From Burkholderiales bacterium (lineage in GTDB: Bacteria; Pseudomonadota; Gammaproteobacteria; Burkholderiales; Burkholderiaceae_C), in NCBI GenBank assembly GCA_026954015.1, contig JAIXLP010000048.1, positions 74,387 through 138,386 on the forward strand: a stretch of 64,000 nt of DNA, written 5' to 3'. Positions 54,658 through 63,983 of this stretch are shown here, piece by piece. The translations under genes were made by a program, and so were the position numbers. Below the pieces are notes generated by a model. That model ran no database searches. It saw only the letters and a program-made list of their open reading frames with translations, and was not told the origin of the DNA. Within the stretch, counting starts at the first letter, position 1. Each line of letters opens with the position of its first letter.

Positions 54658-56163
54658 ATGCGCCTATATCGCAGCTTCCTTGGAATCGCAACGCTGGGGC
54701 TGATCGCGTCGCACGCCGCCTGGTCGGCGGATGGCGCTCAGCGCGACGAGTTTTTCTGGCTGGGCGAAATCAACAAGGCCTCGCTGGTCATCAATACTGA
54801 ACAGGGTTTGCTGGATCCAACGATGGCGCCCAAGTTCGCGCGCGGCATCCAGAAAGTCCTGGCCGACGGGGCCCAGAAAGGCGCCAAGCGCCCCTCCTCG
54901 GTCATCACGTTCGAGCCGCTGATGATCGCCGCCGCGGGCGAAGAAATCACGTTGCTGCACGCCGGCCGCTCAAGCCAGGACATGCACGCCACCTACCGCG
55001 CCGCCATCCTGCGCGAGGACCTGCTCAACTTGGCACAACAGGTGCAAAGCACCTCCAAGACGCTGGTGGAGCTTGCTGCCAAGCACGTCGACACCATCGT
55101 GCCCAACTACACCAACGGCGTGGCGGCGCAGCCCAACAGCTACGGGCACTACCTGCTGGGCCACGCGGCGGGCCTGTCGCGCGATGCACAGCGCATCCGC
55201 GAGGCCTACGCGCGCGTGGACCGCTCGCCCATGGGCACCACGGTGCTGAACGGAACGGGCTGGCCGCTGAATCGCAACCGCATGGCGGCGTACCTGGGTT
55301 TTTCCGCGCTCGTTGAAAACGCCTATGACGCGGCGCAAATTTCGTCGATGGATGAGCCCGTGGAAGCCGGCTCGATAGTCACCAGTATCGCCCTGCATAC
55401 CGGCAACTTCGTAGAGGACTTGATGACGCAATACGCGCAGTCGCGCCCGTGGATCCTGCTGCAGGAAGGCGGCGGCAACACCTACGTGTCCAGCGCCATG
55501 CCGCAAAAGCGCAATCCCGGCCTGCTCAACAACACCCGCAGCAGCGCATCAACCGCCATGACGCTGGCACTGGGCCCCGCCATCCAGATGCACAACATCA
55601 CGCCCGGAATGACGGATCCGAAAGACGTGAAGGCCAACAGCCAGATGATCGGAAGCGGCGTCAGGGCATTGCAGAACTGGCAGCGCGTGCTGCGTGCGCT
55701 GGTGATCAGCCCCGACCGTGCGCTGGAAGAGCTCAACAGCGACTGGACCGCGTCGCAGGAGCTGGCCGACGAGCTGATGCAAAAGCACAAGCTACCCTTC
55801 CGCCTGGGGCACCACTTCGCCTCCGAGGTGGTTTCCTACGCGCGCCAGCACAACATCAAGCCGCTTGATTTTCCGTACACCGAAGCGCAGCGTATCTACG
55901 CACAAGTGGTTGGCGGCACGCACTACGCGCCGCAACTGCCGATGACTGAGCAGGCGTTGCGCACGGCTCTGGATCCGGTGGCTATCGTCCGGCGTCGGCA
56001 GACATCGGGCGGCCCGCAGCCGGCAGAAATGCAGCGCATGCTGGCCAACACCACCACCGACCTCATGGCACAGCAGCAATGGATCGACGAGCACCGCCGC
56101 GCCATCGACACCTCGCTGGAACGGCTGGACCGGGATTTCGCCAAGTATGCTGCCATGCAATAG
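54658..56163 (+). CDS. Exported argininosuccinate-lyase-like protein
   Basis: A 501-residue member of the fumarase/aspartase/argininosuccinate lyase superfamily. It shows LLHAGRSSQDMHATYR (compare HTGRSRNDQ of argininosuccinate lyase), GTGWPLNRNRMAAYLGF and the catalytic loop SSAMPQKRNPG at about 278-288. Unlike the cytosolic enzymes it begins with a Sec signal peptide, MRLYRSFLGI through SHAAWSA (cleavage near residue 24), so it should act in the periplasm. A strong ribosome site (AAGAGAGG) precedes the ATG. Its codons are less G/C-biased than those of its neighbours, which hints at transfer. The substrate is unknown; elimination from an amino-dicarboxylate is the family chemistry. Confidence 0.8.
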   Translation: MRLYRSFLGIATLGLIASHAAWSADGAQRDEFFWLGEINKASLVINTEQGLLDPTMAPKFARGIQKVLADGAQKGAKRPSSVITFEPLMIAAAGEEITLLHAGRSSQDMHATYRAAILREDLLNLAQQVQSTSKTLVELAAKHVDTIVPNYTNGVAAQPNSYGHYLLGHAAGLSRDAQRIREAYARVDRSPMGTTVLNGTGWPLNRNRMAAYLGFSALVENAYDAAQISSMDEPVEAGSIVTSIALHTGNFVEDLMTQYAQSRPWILLQEGGGNTYVSSAMPQKRNPGLLNNTRSSASTAMTLALGPAIQMHNITPGMTDPKDVKANSQMIGSGVRALQNWQRVLRALVISPDRALEELNSDWTASQELADELMQKHKLPFRLGHHFASEVVSYARQHNIKPLDFPYTEAQRIYAQVVGGTHYAPQLPMTEQALRTALDPVAIVRRRQTSGGPQPAEMQRMLANTTTDLMAQQQWIDEHRRAIDTSLERLDRDFAKYAAMQ

Positions 56164-56320
56164 CAACCGGCCGGATGCTATTCCAGAAATACGCCCATCA
56201 TGGCTGACAAAACCGGCGCGCGCGCCAGACGTCGCGCCGACAGCCATGTGATAATTGATAGCGTGCACGCCGCTCCCTCTCACTGCACTCCCGATACCCT
56301 TCAGGCATACGAGGATCTCC

Positions 56321-56701
56321 ATGAACGCTCTCTACCATCCCCGCGCCGGCCACATCCTGCTGCGCACCGTGCTCGCGCTGCTGCTGCTGTTTCACGGCTG
56401 GGCCAAGATCACTGGCGGCGTGGGCTGGCTCGTGGGCATGCTCGACAAGATGGGCTTTCCGGGCTGGTTCGCCTACGCCGTCTATCTGGGCGAGGTGCTG
56501 GCGCCGCTGCTGCTGCTTGCGGGCGTGTTCGTGGTGCCCGCGGCGCTGCTGGTGATGGCCAACATGATCGTCGCCTATCTGCTGATGCACCAGGGACAGG
56601 TGCTGGAGATCAACCAGTCGGGCGGCTGGGCGCTGGAACTGCAGGCGTTCTACTTCTTCAGCGCGCTCGTGGTGATGCTCACGGCCAAGCCCAGGGGCTG
56701 A
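56321..56701 (+). CDS. DoxX-family membrane protein
   Basis: A 126-residue inner-membrane protein with four helices (LLRTVLALLLLFHGWAKI; FAYAVYLGEVLAPLLLLAGV; ALLVMANMIVAYLLMH; AFYFFSALVVMLTA). The HGWAKI motif and GE in the second helix are typical of DoxX. Relatives are linked to redox or thiol stress; the specific role is unknown. The start has GAGGAT upstream. The 157 bp before it show a TGATAATTGATAG stretch that could be part of a promoter. Confidence 0.85.
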   Translation: MNALYHPRAGHILLRTVLALLLLFHGWAKITGGVGWLVGMLDKMGFPGWFAYAVYLGEVLAPLLLLAGVFVVPAALLVMANMIVAYLLMHQGQVLEINQSGGWALELQAFYFFSALVVMLTAKPRG

Positions 56702-56746
56702 CGGCCGGCCCCGGCAACCACGCGGGCACGCCTCCATAATCCGGCG

Positions 56747-58411
56747 ATGCCCCGCACCAGCCAACTCCTCTACCCCCACCGCGAACCACCCACGCCGCTG
56801 CCCGCGGCCACCGTGCTGCTGCTGCGCGACGACGCGCAGGCGGGGCTGCAGATCCTGATGACGCGGCGCTCGGCGAAGGCGAGCTTCGCGCCCGGCGCCT
56901 ACGTGTTTCCCGGTGGCGGCATCGAGCCCACCGACGCCGGGGCGCACGCGCTCGCCGAGCACCGCCCGGCGCAGACCGGCCAGGCGCTCACGCAGGCGAT
57001 CGCGGCGATACGCGAGAGCTTCGAAGAGCTGGGCATCGTGCTCGCGCGCCACGCGGACGGCGCCTGGGCCACGCCCGCCGATATCGCAGCGCTGGACCGC
57101 GCGGCACCGTTTGCCGCGCAGTGCGCGGCCCGCGGCCTGCGGCTGGCGGCCGACGCGATGTACCCGCTGGCGCACTGGACGACCGACCGCGATCTGCCCA
57201 AGCGCTTCGACGTGCCTTTCCTCGTCGCGCGCATGCCGCCGGGCCAGACGCCGGTGGCCGACAACGCGGAGCAGTTCGCGCCCGAATGGGTGAGCCCCGC
57301 GGACGCGCTCGCGCGCCATACGGCCGGGCACTTCTTCATGATCTTCCCGACCATCCGCACGCTCGAGCGCCTGACGCGCTTTGCCAGCGTGGACGCGCTC
57401 CTGGCCGCGCTGCACGGCGAACAGCCGCTGTGGACGAGCTGCCCGCGCGCCGGCCTCAGGGCGGGCCGCGAATCGCGCCACATGGAGCACGAGATGGAGT
57501 TCGGCGAGCTCGCCCTCGTCTGCCCCGACGGCCAGATTCGCCACGCGCTCGACTGGCAGAGCGACCACGCCGTGCCGCTGCTCAGGAACGTGCAGCGCCT
57601 CACGGCCCCCAACCCCGGCGCGATGACCGGCCCCGGCACCAACAGCTACCTCGTGGGCGACCCGGCGACCGGCTACATCGCGATCGACCCCGGCCCGCTG
57701 GACGCGGGCCACCAGCAGCGCCTGTGGCGCGCGGCGGGCGGCGACATCCGCCTGATCGTCTGCACCCACTCGCACCCCGACCACTCGCCGGGCGCGCGGC
57801 CGCTGCAGCAGTTGTGCGGGCAATCGGGCAAGGCCCGCCCGCCCATCCTCGGCCTGCCTTCGCAACCGACGGCGCGCGCGCACAGCGCCTTCACGCCTGA
57901 CCGGTCGCTATCGGATGGAGAGCTGCTGGCGCTTGCAGGGCAGGGTCCGGAAGGCGAAATCACGCATACGCTGCAGGTGGTACACACACCGGGGCACGCG
58001 GCCAACCACGTCTGCCTGCTGCTGCGCGAGGACGGGCTGCTCTTCAGCGGCGACCACATCCTCAACGGCAGCACCACCGTGATCGACCCGCCCGACGGCA
58101 ACATGACCGACTACATGAACGCGCTCGACCGGCTCGACGTGCTGTGCAAGCAGTGGAACGTGCAATTCATCCTGCCTGCGCACGGCTACGTGCTCGGCGA
58201 TGCCCGCGGCGCGATCGCACACCTGAAGGCGCACCGCCTCGCGCGCGAGGCCAAGGTGCTCGCCGCCATGCAAAAGCTGCCCGACGGCACGCCCGAGCAA
58301 TGGGTGGAGCTGGCCTACGACGACGTGCCGCCGCGCATGTGGCCACTCGCGCAGCGCTCGCTGCTCGCGCACGTCGAGCGCATCCGCTCGCTGAAGCCGG
58401 GCAACGACTGA
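56747..58411 (+). CDS. Fusion of Nudix hydrolase and metallo-beta-lactamase-fold hydrolase
   Basis: A 554-residue two-domain protein. Residues 1-245 form a Nudix domain of the NUDT19 type: GAYVFPGGGIEPTDAG is followed, after an insertion that splits the Nudix box, by RESFEELGI. Residues 270-554 form a metallo-beta-lactamase fold of the LACTB2 group: GPGTNSYLVG, the metal site THSHPDH, VVHTPGHAANH, FSGDHILNG and LPAHG. Nudix enzymes of this type cleave CoA or nucleotide derivatives. The fused substrate pathway is unknown. It starts 45 bp after doxX. Confidence 0.88.
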   Translation: MPRTSQLLYPHREPPTPLPAATVLLLRDDAQAGLQILMTRRSAKASFAPGAYVFPGGGIEPTDAGAHALAEHRPAQTGQALTQAIAAIRESFEELGIVLARHADGAWATPADIAALDRAAPFAAQCAARGLRLAADAMYPLAHWTTDRDLPKRFDVPFLVARMPPGQTPVADNAEQFAPEWVSPADALARHTAGHFFMIFPTIRTLERLTRFASVDALLAALHGEQPLWTSCPRAGLRAGRESRHMEHEMEFGELALVCPDGQIRHALDWQSDHAVPLLRNVQRLTAPNPGAMTGPGTNSYLVGDPATGYIAIDPGPLDAGHQQRLWRAAGGDIRLIVCTHSHPDHSPGARPLQQLCGQSGKARPPILGLPSQPTARAHSAFTPDRSLSDGELLALAGQGPEGEITHTLQVVHTPGHAANHVCLLLREDGLLFSGDHILNGSTTVIDPPDGNMTDYMNALDRLDVLCKQWNVQFILPAHGYVLGDARGAIAHLKAHRLAREAKVLAAMQKLPDGTPEQWVELAYDDVPPRMWPLAQRSLLAHVERIRSLKPGND

Positions 58412-58449
58412 ACTCCTGCACGGCCCGGGCGGCGGGCGCACAGGCGCGC

Positions 58450-58501
58450 CATATGCATATGACGCGAATATCTGACACTTTCGTCAAAACACCACTATCT
58501 T
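58450..58501 (+). promoter_or_regulatory. Candidate cysK promoter with upstream palindrome
   Basis: CTGACA (58472-58477), an 18-base spacer and TATCTT (58496-58501) form a plausible promoter 31 bases before the cysK ATG. Just upstream lies the perfect 12-bp palindrome CATATGCATATG (58450-58461), a possible operator. This stretch is markedly richer in A/T than its surroundings. Confidence 0.42.
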
Positions 58502-58532
58502 TCACGCTTCTTCTGACTTTTCGGAATTTGCG

Positions 58533-59450
58533 ATGAAAGCCAACACCATCCTGCAGACCATAGGCAACACGCCGCACGTGCGCATCCACCGGCTGTTCGG
58601 TGACGCCGAGGTCTGGCTCAAGTGCGAGCGCGCCAACCCCGGCGGCTCGCTCAAGGACCGCATCGCGCTCGCCATGGTCGAGGCGGCCGAGCAATCGGGG
58701 CAGCTTCAGCCCGGCGGCACCATCGTCGAGCCCACGAGCGGCAACACCGGCGTGGGCCTGGCCATGGTCGCGGCGGTCAGGGGCTACCAGCTGATCGTCG
58801 TGATGCCCGAGAGCATGAGCGTGGAGCGCCGCCGCCTGATCCTGGCCTTTGGCGCCCGGCTGGAACTCACGCCCAAGGAAAAGGGCACGAGCGGCGCCGT
58901 GGCGCGCGCCAGGGAGCTGACCGAGGCCACGCCCGGCGCGGTGATGCTCAACCAGTTCGAGAACCCGGCCAACATCGACGTGCACGCACGCACGACGGCG
59001 CAGGAAGTCCTCGCCGACTTCCCCGAGGGGCTGGACGCGATCATTACCGGCGTGGGCACGGGCGGGCACATCACGGCGCTGGCGCGCGTGCTCAAGCCCA
59101 GGTGGCCCCAGCTCAAGGTCTACGCGGTCGAGCCCAGCCAGTCGGCGGTGATCAGCGGCGGCCCGCCCGGCCCGCACGGCATCCAGGGGCTGGGCGCAGG
59201 CTTCATCCCGAAGAACCTCGACATCGGCGCAATCGACGGCGTGATCACCGTGGCCGACGAGGACGCGCGTGCCTGGGCGCGCCAGTGCGCCGCCAGGGAA
59301 GGCATCCTCGTGGGCATTTCCACCGGTGCGGCGCTGGCCGCCATTGCGCAGCAACTGCCCAAGCTGCCCGCGGGCGCCAGGGTGCTGGGCGTGAACTACG
59401 ACACGGGCGAACGCTACCTGTCGGTGGACGGCTTCCTGCCTGCGGCGTAA
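58533..59450 (+). CDS. cysK: Cysteine synthase (O-acetylserine sulfhydrylase)
   Basis: A 305-residue pyridoxal-phosphate enzyme that makes L-cysteine from O-acetylserine and sulfide. PLP is held by Lys41 (NPGGSLKDR). The substrate loop PTSGNTG and the phosphate loop [11 protein letters not shown] are present, as is [10 protein letters not shown], typical of the CysK type. The length is normal. CysM cannot be excluded by eye. It has its own predicted promoter. It faces the 3' end of the RNase P RNA gene. Confidence 0.88.
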   Translation: MKANTILQTIGNTPHVRIHRLFGDAEVWLKCERANPGGSLKDRIALAMVEAAEQSGQLQPGGTIVEPTSGNTGVGLAMVAAVRGYQLIVVMPESMSVERRRLILAFGARLELTPKEKGTSGAVARARELTEATPGAVMLNQFENPANIDVHARTTAQEVLADFPEGLDAIITGVGTGGHITALARVLKPRWPQLKVYAVEPSQSAVISGGPPGPHGIQGLGAGFIPKNLDIGAIDGVITVADEDARAWARQCAAREGILVGISTGAALAAIAQQLPKLPAGARVLGVNYDTGERYLSVDGFLPAA

Positions 59451-59483
59451 GCGCCGGGGCGTCGGCGGGCAGCGAGAAAAAGT

Positions 59484-59809
59484 GTGAAGCCCGCCGATAA
59501 GCCGGATTCTGTGCGTGCGGTTGCCCGCACGTGACCGCCATCAATCTGGGCCGGAGGTCGCCCCGCCGGCTCGATGCCACCTACCCGCACACTCGGGGGG
59601 CCCCGTCACCGTGTGCTGCTTGGTGTTGCTGCGCGTAGAGATTGCCCGTTGCACCCCACCTGGGCTTGCGCCCGGGCGGACTCGTCTCTGTTGCTCTGAT
59701 CCTCACCTCGCGGTGGACAGCCGTTGGCTGCTACGCTGCCCTGTGCAGTCCGGACGTTCCTCCAGTGCCCGGTTTCCCGGATCGCACCAGCGGCGGTCTG
59801 GCGTGCTTC
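59484..59809 (-). ncRNA. rnpB: RNase P RNA (class A)
   Basis: The catalytic RNA of RNase P, which matures tRNA 5' ends. On the minus strand the RNA begins GAAGCACGCC, continues with the conserved P4 core GAGGAACGTCCGGACT and GCAACAGAGA, and ends with ACAGAATCCGGCTTATCGG and GGGCTTC, which pairs with the 5' end as helix P1. At about 326 bases it is at the short end for class A. Ends are estimated from the P1 pairing. Protein-like frames through this region are not real. Confidence 0.92.
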
Positions 59810-59818
59810 ACGGGGGCG

Positions 59819-59824
59819 ATTATC
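59819..59824 (-). promoter_or_regulatory. Candidate rnpB -10 element
   Basis: GATAAT lies on the minus strand eight to nine bases before the predicted 5' end of the RNase P RNA, the right place for a -10 box. I see no good -35 at 16-18 bases from it. It also lies within the leader of the divergent amidase gene. Confidence 0.35.
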
Positions 59825-59871
59825 GGCGAGCGGGCTACGATGTGCGCGTCATCCTGCCGATGGTTCTCGCC

Positions 59872-61242
59872 ATGCCCGCCTTCGCACCGCTCACCCCCCT
59901 GGCCGACGCCGCGGCCGACCTCGCGCACGGGCGCACCAGCGCCACGCAACTGACCGAAACGGCACTGGCGCGCGCTGGCGCGGGCGAAGGCCCGTCCACG
60001 TTCACGCGCGTGCTGACCGAGAGCGCACGCGCCCAAGCGCGCGCAAGCGACCTGCTGCGCGCGGCGGGCGTCGTGCGCTCGCCTATCGAAGGCCTGCCGA
60101 TCTCGGTCAAGGATCTGTTCGACATCGCCGGCCACGCCACGCGCGCGGGCTCGCGGTTGCTGGAGAACGCCGTGCCCGCCGCGCACGATGCGCGCATCGT
60201 CCAGCGCCTGCGCGCTGCGGGCGCGGTGATCGTCGGCACGACCAACATGACCGAGTTCGCGTTCTCGGGCGTGGGCATCAATCCGCACTACGGCACGCCG
60301 CGGGGCCCCTGGGGCCGCGAGGACGGCGGCGGGCGCATCCCCGGCGGCTCGTCCTCGGGCGCGGCGGTGAGCGTGGCCGACGGCATGGCGCTCGCGGCCA
60401 TAGGCACCGACACCGGCGGCTCGGTGCGCATCCCGTCGGCGCTGTGCGGGCTCACGGGCTACAAGCCGACCGCGCGGCGCGTGTCGACCCAAGGCGCGCT
60501 GCCGCTTTCGACCACGCTCGACTCGGTCGGACCGCTGGCGCCCACGGTGCGCTGCTGCGCGCTGCTGGGCAGCATCCTCGCGGGCGAGCCGTACAGCGAG
60601 CCGCTCGCGGCCCATGCGGCGCACCTACGGCTGCTCGCGCCAACCAACGTGGTGCTCGCGGGCATGGATGCGACGGTGGGCGCGGGGTGGGAGCGCGCAC
60701 TCGCGCGCCTGTCGCGCGCCGGGGCGCAGGTAACGCGCGCACCGCTGGCGCCGCTGGACGAGCTCGCCGCAATCCACGCGCGCGGCAGTTTTTCAGCCGC
60801 CGAGGCCTGGGCCTGGCACCGCCGCTATCTGCCCGAGCACCAGGGCGCGTACGACCCGCGCGTGGCAGAGCGCATCCTCGCGGGCCAGCGCATGGGCGCG
60901 GCCGATTACGTCGATCTGCTCGCGGCGCGTCAGCGCTGGATCGCCGCGATGCGCGCGCAGCTCGCGGATTTCGACGCCTTCGTGATGCCCACGGTGCCCA
61001 TCGTCGCGCCCGAGATCGCGCCGCTCGTGGCCAGCGACGCGGCGTTCTTCGCGGCCAACGCGCTGCTGCTGCGCAACACCTCGCTGGTGAATTTTCTCGA
61101 TGGATGCGCCGTCTCGCTGCCCATCCACGCGGCGGGCGAGGCGCCCGTGGGACTGAGCCTGGCCTGCCCCGGCGGGCACGACCAGCGGTTGATCGCGCTG
61201 GCGCTGGCGGTGGAAAACGTGCTCAGGCGCGCAGCGCCTTGA
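59872..61242 (+). CDS. Amidase-signature hydrolase (GatA/AtzF-like)
   Basis: A 456-residue amidase-signature enzyme. The Ser-cisSer-Lys triad is visible: Lys in [12 protein letters not shown], cis-Ser and nucleophile Ser in [36 protein letters not shown]. No gatB or gatC lies nearby, so it is probably a stand-alone amide hydrolase and not the tRNA amidotransferase subunit; the substrate is unknown. The start is uncertain: ATG at this position or four codons earlier. Frames extending further up run into the RNase P gene. It overlaps htpX tail-to-tail by 20 bp. Confidence 0.85.
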   Translation: MPAFAPLTPLADAAADLAHGRTSATQLTETALARAGAGEGPSTFTRVLTESARAQARASDLLRAAGVVRSPIEGLPISVKDLFDIAGHATRAGSRLLENAVPAAHDARIVQRLRAAGAVIVGTTNMTEFAFSGVGINPHYGTPRGPWGREDGGGRIPGGSSSGAAVSVADGMALAAIGTDTGGSVRIPSALCGLTGYKPTARRVSTQGALPLSTTLDSVGPLAPTVRCCALLGSILAGEPYSEPLAAHAAHLRLLAPTNVVLAGMDATVGAGWERALARLSRAGAQVTRAPLAPLDELAAIHARGSFSAAEAWAWHRRYLPEHQGAYDPRVAERILAGQRMGAADYVDLLAARQRWIAAMRAQLADFDAFVMPTVPIVAPEIAPLVASDAAFFAANALLLRNTSLVNFLDGCAVSLPIHAAGEAPVGLSLACPGGHDQRLIALALAVENVLRRAAP

Positions 61243-62098
61243 GCGCCTGCACGCGCTCCTCGATCGGCGGGTGCGACGAGAACAGCGCACCGATGCCGCC
61301 TGCGATGCCCATGGCCTGCATGCTCTTGGGCAGCTCACCCGGCTGCATCCCGCCGAGCCGGTAGAGCGCGTTGATCATCGGCTGCGCCTGGCCAAGCAGA
61401 TGCGCCGAGCCCGCGTCCGCACGGAACTCGCGCTGGCGCGAGAACCACGCAACGATGATCGCGGCAACGAAGCCGAAGACCACGTCGAGCACCAGCGTCG
61501 TCACCATGTAGCCGATGCCGGGGCCGCTGTCGCGGCTGTCACCGCGGCGCAAAAAGCCGTCAACGAGGTAGCCGATCGCGCGCGAGGCGAACACCACGAA
61601 GGTGTTCATCACGCCCTGGATCAGCGTCATCGTCACCATGTCGCCGTTGGCCACGTGCGCCATTTCGTGGCCGAGCACCGCGCGCACCTCCTCGCGCGTC
61701 ATGCCCTGCAAAAGGCCGGTGGAGACCGCCACCAGCGCCGAATTCTTGAACGCGCCGGTGGCAAACGCATTGGGCGCACCGTCGTAGATGCCGACCTCGG
61801 GCATCTGCACGCCGGCCTTGTCGGCCAGTTCGCGCACGGTCTCGACGATCCAGGCTTCATCGGCGTTGCGCGGCGCGCTGATGATCTGCACGCCCATGCT
61901 CATCTTGGCAATGGTCTTGCTCATCAACAGCGAGATGATGGAGCCGCCGAAACCGATGACGAGCGCGAAACCGAGCAGGTTCGTGAGATCCAGACCGTTG
62001 GCCGTGAGGTACTGGTTCACCCCGAGCAGGCTGGCGACGATGCCCAGCACCGCGACGACGGCGATGTTGGTCAGCAGGAACAGTGCGATGCGTTTCAT
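61223..62098 (-). CDS. htpX: Membrane metalloprotease HtpX
   Basis: A 291-residue inner-membrane zinc endopeptidase involved in membrane protein quality control. It has two N-terminal membrane helices (residues 4-24 and 40-60), the catalytic motif His144-Glu145-Met-Ala-His148 ([12 protein letters not shown]), two further hydrophobic segments and the third zinc ligand in [12 protein letters not shown]. The length is normal. No heat-shock promoter was identified in the 63 bp before it. Confidence 0.95.
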   Translation of the reverse strand: MKRIALFLLTNIAVVAVLGIVASLLGVNQYLTANGLDLTNLLGFALVIGFGGSIISLLMSKTIAKMSMGVQIISAPRNADEAWIVETVRELADKAGVQMPEVGIYDGAPNAFATGAFKNSALVAVSTGLLQGMTREEVRAVLGHEMAHVANGDMVTMTLIQGVMNTFVVFASRAIGYLVDGFLRRGDSRDSGPGIGYMVTTLVLDVVFGFVAAIIVAWFSRQREFRADAGSAHLLGQAQPMINALYRLGGMQPGELPKSMQAMGIAGGIGALFSSHPPIEERVQALKALRA

Positions 62099-62161
62099 GG
62101 GCAGGGCTCCAGACGAGCGACAGGTAGGGGTGGGCAGAAGCTGAGGGCCGATCGCCGTGCT

Positions 62162-62923
62162 TCAAGAGCGGCGCGGCGGGCGGAACACCGTGGAGTCATC
62201 ATAAAAGCAGAAGTTCTCGCTCGCGGCGCACCAGCCGGGCACGCCCAGCACCGGCAACGGCGCAAACGGTTTGCATGCCAGGTGCGCAGCCGTCAGGTCG
62301 CGCGCAAGCCAGGCGTCGATGGCTACGCTTTTGATAGCGGTCCGCGCTTGGTACACATGCGCTACCACCGATTTTCTTGGTGAAACGAGCTTTTCGAGCA
62401 AGGCATGGCCAAAGAGCACCGGCCGCGCCTGCGGCCAGAGCAGCCGCAGGTCCACGAAGAGCCGCCGCCAGTCGCGCTCGCGCAGCGCGTGCCACAGCGC
62501 GTCGGGCGCGAGCAGCAGCGCACCGTTCTCGTCGAACACGGTCGCCGCGTCGCGCAGCGGCCCGCGCACGGGCCGCACACCCTCGCGCGCGATCGCGCCG
62601 GCCTGCAGCCGGTTCAGCCGCGCCTTGGCCCGCGGAAAGTGCAGCCACACGAGGCCGTTGAACAGGTCGTGCAGGTTGTCGCGCGTGGGCACCTGGCGCG
62701 TTGCGTGGATGTAGGCCTCGTACGCGGTGCCGGGCGGCAGCAGCGCGTGGGGCACGAAGCGCACGGGTGGCGCCGCAGCGCACGCGGCCAGCGCCGCATG
62801 CACCGGCAGCCCGCGCTCGAGCGCCAGCACGCACGCGCGGCCCGTGGCCGCGTATGGCCGCAGCCATGGAACGTCCCAATCGATGGCCGCTGCCTGCCGC
62901 GCAACCGGCGCTTCAGGCGGCAT
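62162..62923 (-). CDS. DUF3025 family protein with repeat-derived insertion
   Basis: A 253-residue protein matching DUF3025 by its start (IDWDVPWLRPYAATGRA) and the signature PTRDNLHDLFNGLVWLHFPRAKARLNRLQA. Its function is unknown. Residues of about 181-198 (SPRKSVVAHVYQARTAIKS) are encoded by a copy of the dispersed hairpin repeat, inserted in frame in an otherwise GC3-rich gene. The gene overlaps the LysR gene by 11 bp at its start, so they are probably co-transcribed. Confidence 0.82.
   Translation of the reverse strand: MPPEAPVARQAAAIDWDVPWLRPYAATGRACVLALERGLPVHAALAACAAAPPVRFVPHALLPPGTAYEAYIHATRQVPTRDNLHDLFNGLVWLHFPRAKARLNRLQAGAIAREGVRPVRGPLRDAATVFDENGALLLAPDALWHALRERDWRRLFVDLRLLWPQARPVLFGHALLEKLVSPRKSVVAHVYQARTAIKSVAIDAWLARDLTAAHLACKPFAPLPVLGVPGWCAASENFCFYDDSTVFRPPRRS
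62329..62380. repeat. Dispersed hairpin repeat, copy 7, in frame inside the DUF3025 gene
   Basis: The pattern is TTTTGATAGCGGTCCGCGCTTG, a loop, then GCGCTACCACCGATTTTCTTGG. The TTTTGATAGC and GCGCTTG blocks match copies 4 and 6. The A/T-rich outer part makes it stand out from the surrounding coding sequence. Confidence 0.7.
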
Positions 62924-63863
62924 CGCCCTTGTGCTCGTCCGCCTGCTGGCGCAGATATTCCCAGAGCGACTGCGTCAGGCTCTTGACGGGCTCGCGGCGC
63001 GTGGGCTTCTCGCGGTAGGCGCGCACGTCCATCACCACGCGCAGCTTGTCTGCCTCATCCGGCGGAGCGGCGCTCACGAGCCTGCGCGCGCGCACTTCGC
63101 CCCGTACCGCGCTGAGCGGCAGGAAGGCGACGCCGTGGCCTTCGAGCGCCATCGCCTTCAGGCCTTCGGCCATGTCGGTCTCGTACACGCGGTCGAGGTG
63201 CACCGCGCTGCCCGCCTGGCGCAGCACCAGGTCGGTCATGCGCCCGAGGTAGGCGCCCGGCGCATAGCCGAGGAAGGGCAGCGGCTCGGCGGCCGTGCCG
63301 GGCAGGCGAAACAGCGGCTCGCCGTCGCTGCCCGCCCTGGCATAGGGCGCGAGCGGCTCCTCGCCGATGGAAATCATGTCGTAGTGCTGCGGGTCGAGCT
63401 GCAGCGGCTGCGAGGGGTGGTAGTAGGTGATGAGCACGTCGCAGCCGCCTTCGACCAGGCGCATCACCGCGTCGTGCACGTTGAGCGCGATGAGGCGGCT
63501 CTTGAGCGGCCCGTAGCTCTTGCGCACGCCCGTCACCCAGGTCGGGAAGAAGGTGAGCGCGAGCGTGTGCGGCACCGCGAACTCGATCACGTCGTCGCTG
63601 GCCGCGGTGTGCGCGCGCAGCACCGCGCGGGTGTTCTGCAGCGCCTGCAGCACTTCCAGCGCCTGGTCGTAGAGCGTGTCGCCCGCGGCGGTGAGGCGCG
63701 TGGGGTAGGAGGTGCGGTCCACCAGGTCGGTGCCGGCCCAGGCTTCGAGTGCCTGGATGCGACGCGAGAACGCCGGCTGCGTCACATGGCGCAGCTGCGC
63801 CGAGCGGCTGAAGCTGCGCGTCTCGGCCAGGCTGACGAAATCCTCGAGCCATTTGGTTTCCAT
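62913..63863 (-). CDS. LysR-family transcriptional regulator
   Basis: A 316-residue LysR regulator. The N-terminal helix-turn-helix is WLEDFVSLAETRSFSRSAQLRHVTQPAFSRRIQALE, followed by the effector domain (LITYYHPSQPLQL, LPFLGYAPGAYLGRM, VYETDMAEGLKAMALEGHGVAFLPLSAV). The ATG at METKWLEDF is the usual family start. It is transcribed away from a probable gene that begins at the right edge, and a palindrome lies between them, the standard LysR layout. The effector is unknown. Confidence 0.92.
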   Translation of the reverse strand: METKWLEDFVSLAETRSFSRSAQLRHVTQPAFSRRIQALEAWAGTDLVDRTSYPTRLTAAGDTLYDQALEVLQALQNTRAVLRAHTAASDDVIEFAVPHTLALTFFPTWVTGVRKSYGPLKSRLIALNVHDAVMRLVEGGCDVLITYYHPSQPLQLDPQHYDMISIGEEPLAPYARAGSDGEPLFRLPGTAAEPLPFLGYAPGAYLGRMTDLVLRQAGSAVHLDRVYETDMAEGLKAMALEGHGVAFLPLSAVRGEVRARRLVSAAPPDEADKLRVVMDVRAYREKPTRREPVKSLTQSLWEYLRQQADEHKGDAA

Positions 63864-63907
63864 GGCGTGCATTATCCGGCGCGCGTCCACGGCGTTGGCC
63901 GCTGCGG

Positions 63908-63921
63908 TTTTGCGTGCAAAA
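63908..63921. promoter_or_regulatory. Candidate LysR-type operator
   Basis: TTTTGC-GT-GCAAAA is an inverted repeat containing a T-N11-A core, the general LysR binding pattern. It lies 45-58 bp upstream of the LysR ATG and about 62-75 bp before the ATG at 63984, so it could serve both directions. Confidence 0.45.
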
Positions 63922-63983
63922 TAGCTCCCCGGCCCGCCGCGCGGCCGCTTGGTGCGGTCGCCCTCGTCACGATCGCACACCCA

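Noticed and set aside
59515..59871. N-terminal extension of the amidase through the RNase P region
   Set aside because: The extra residues are translated from the opposite strand of rnpB and do not resemble an amidase.
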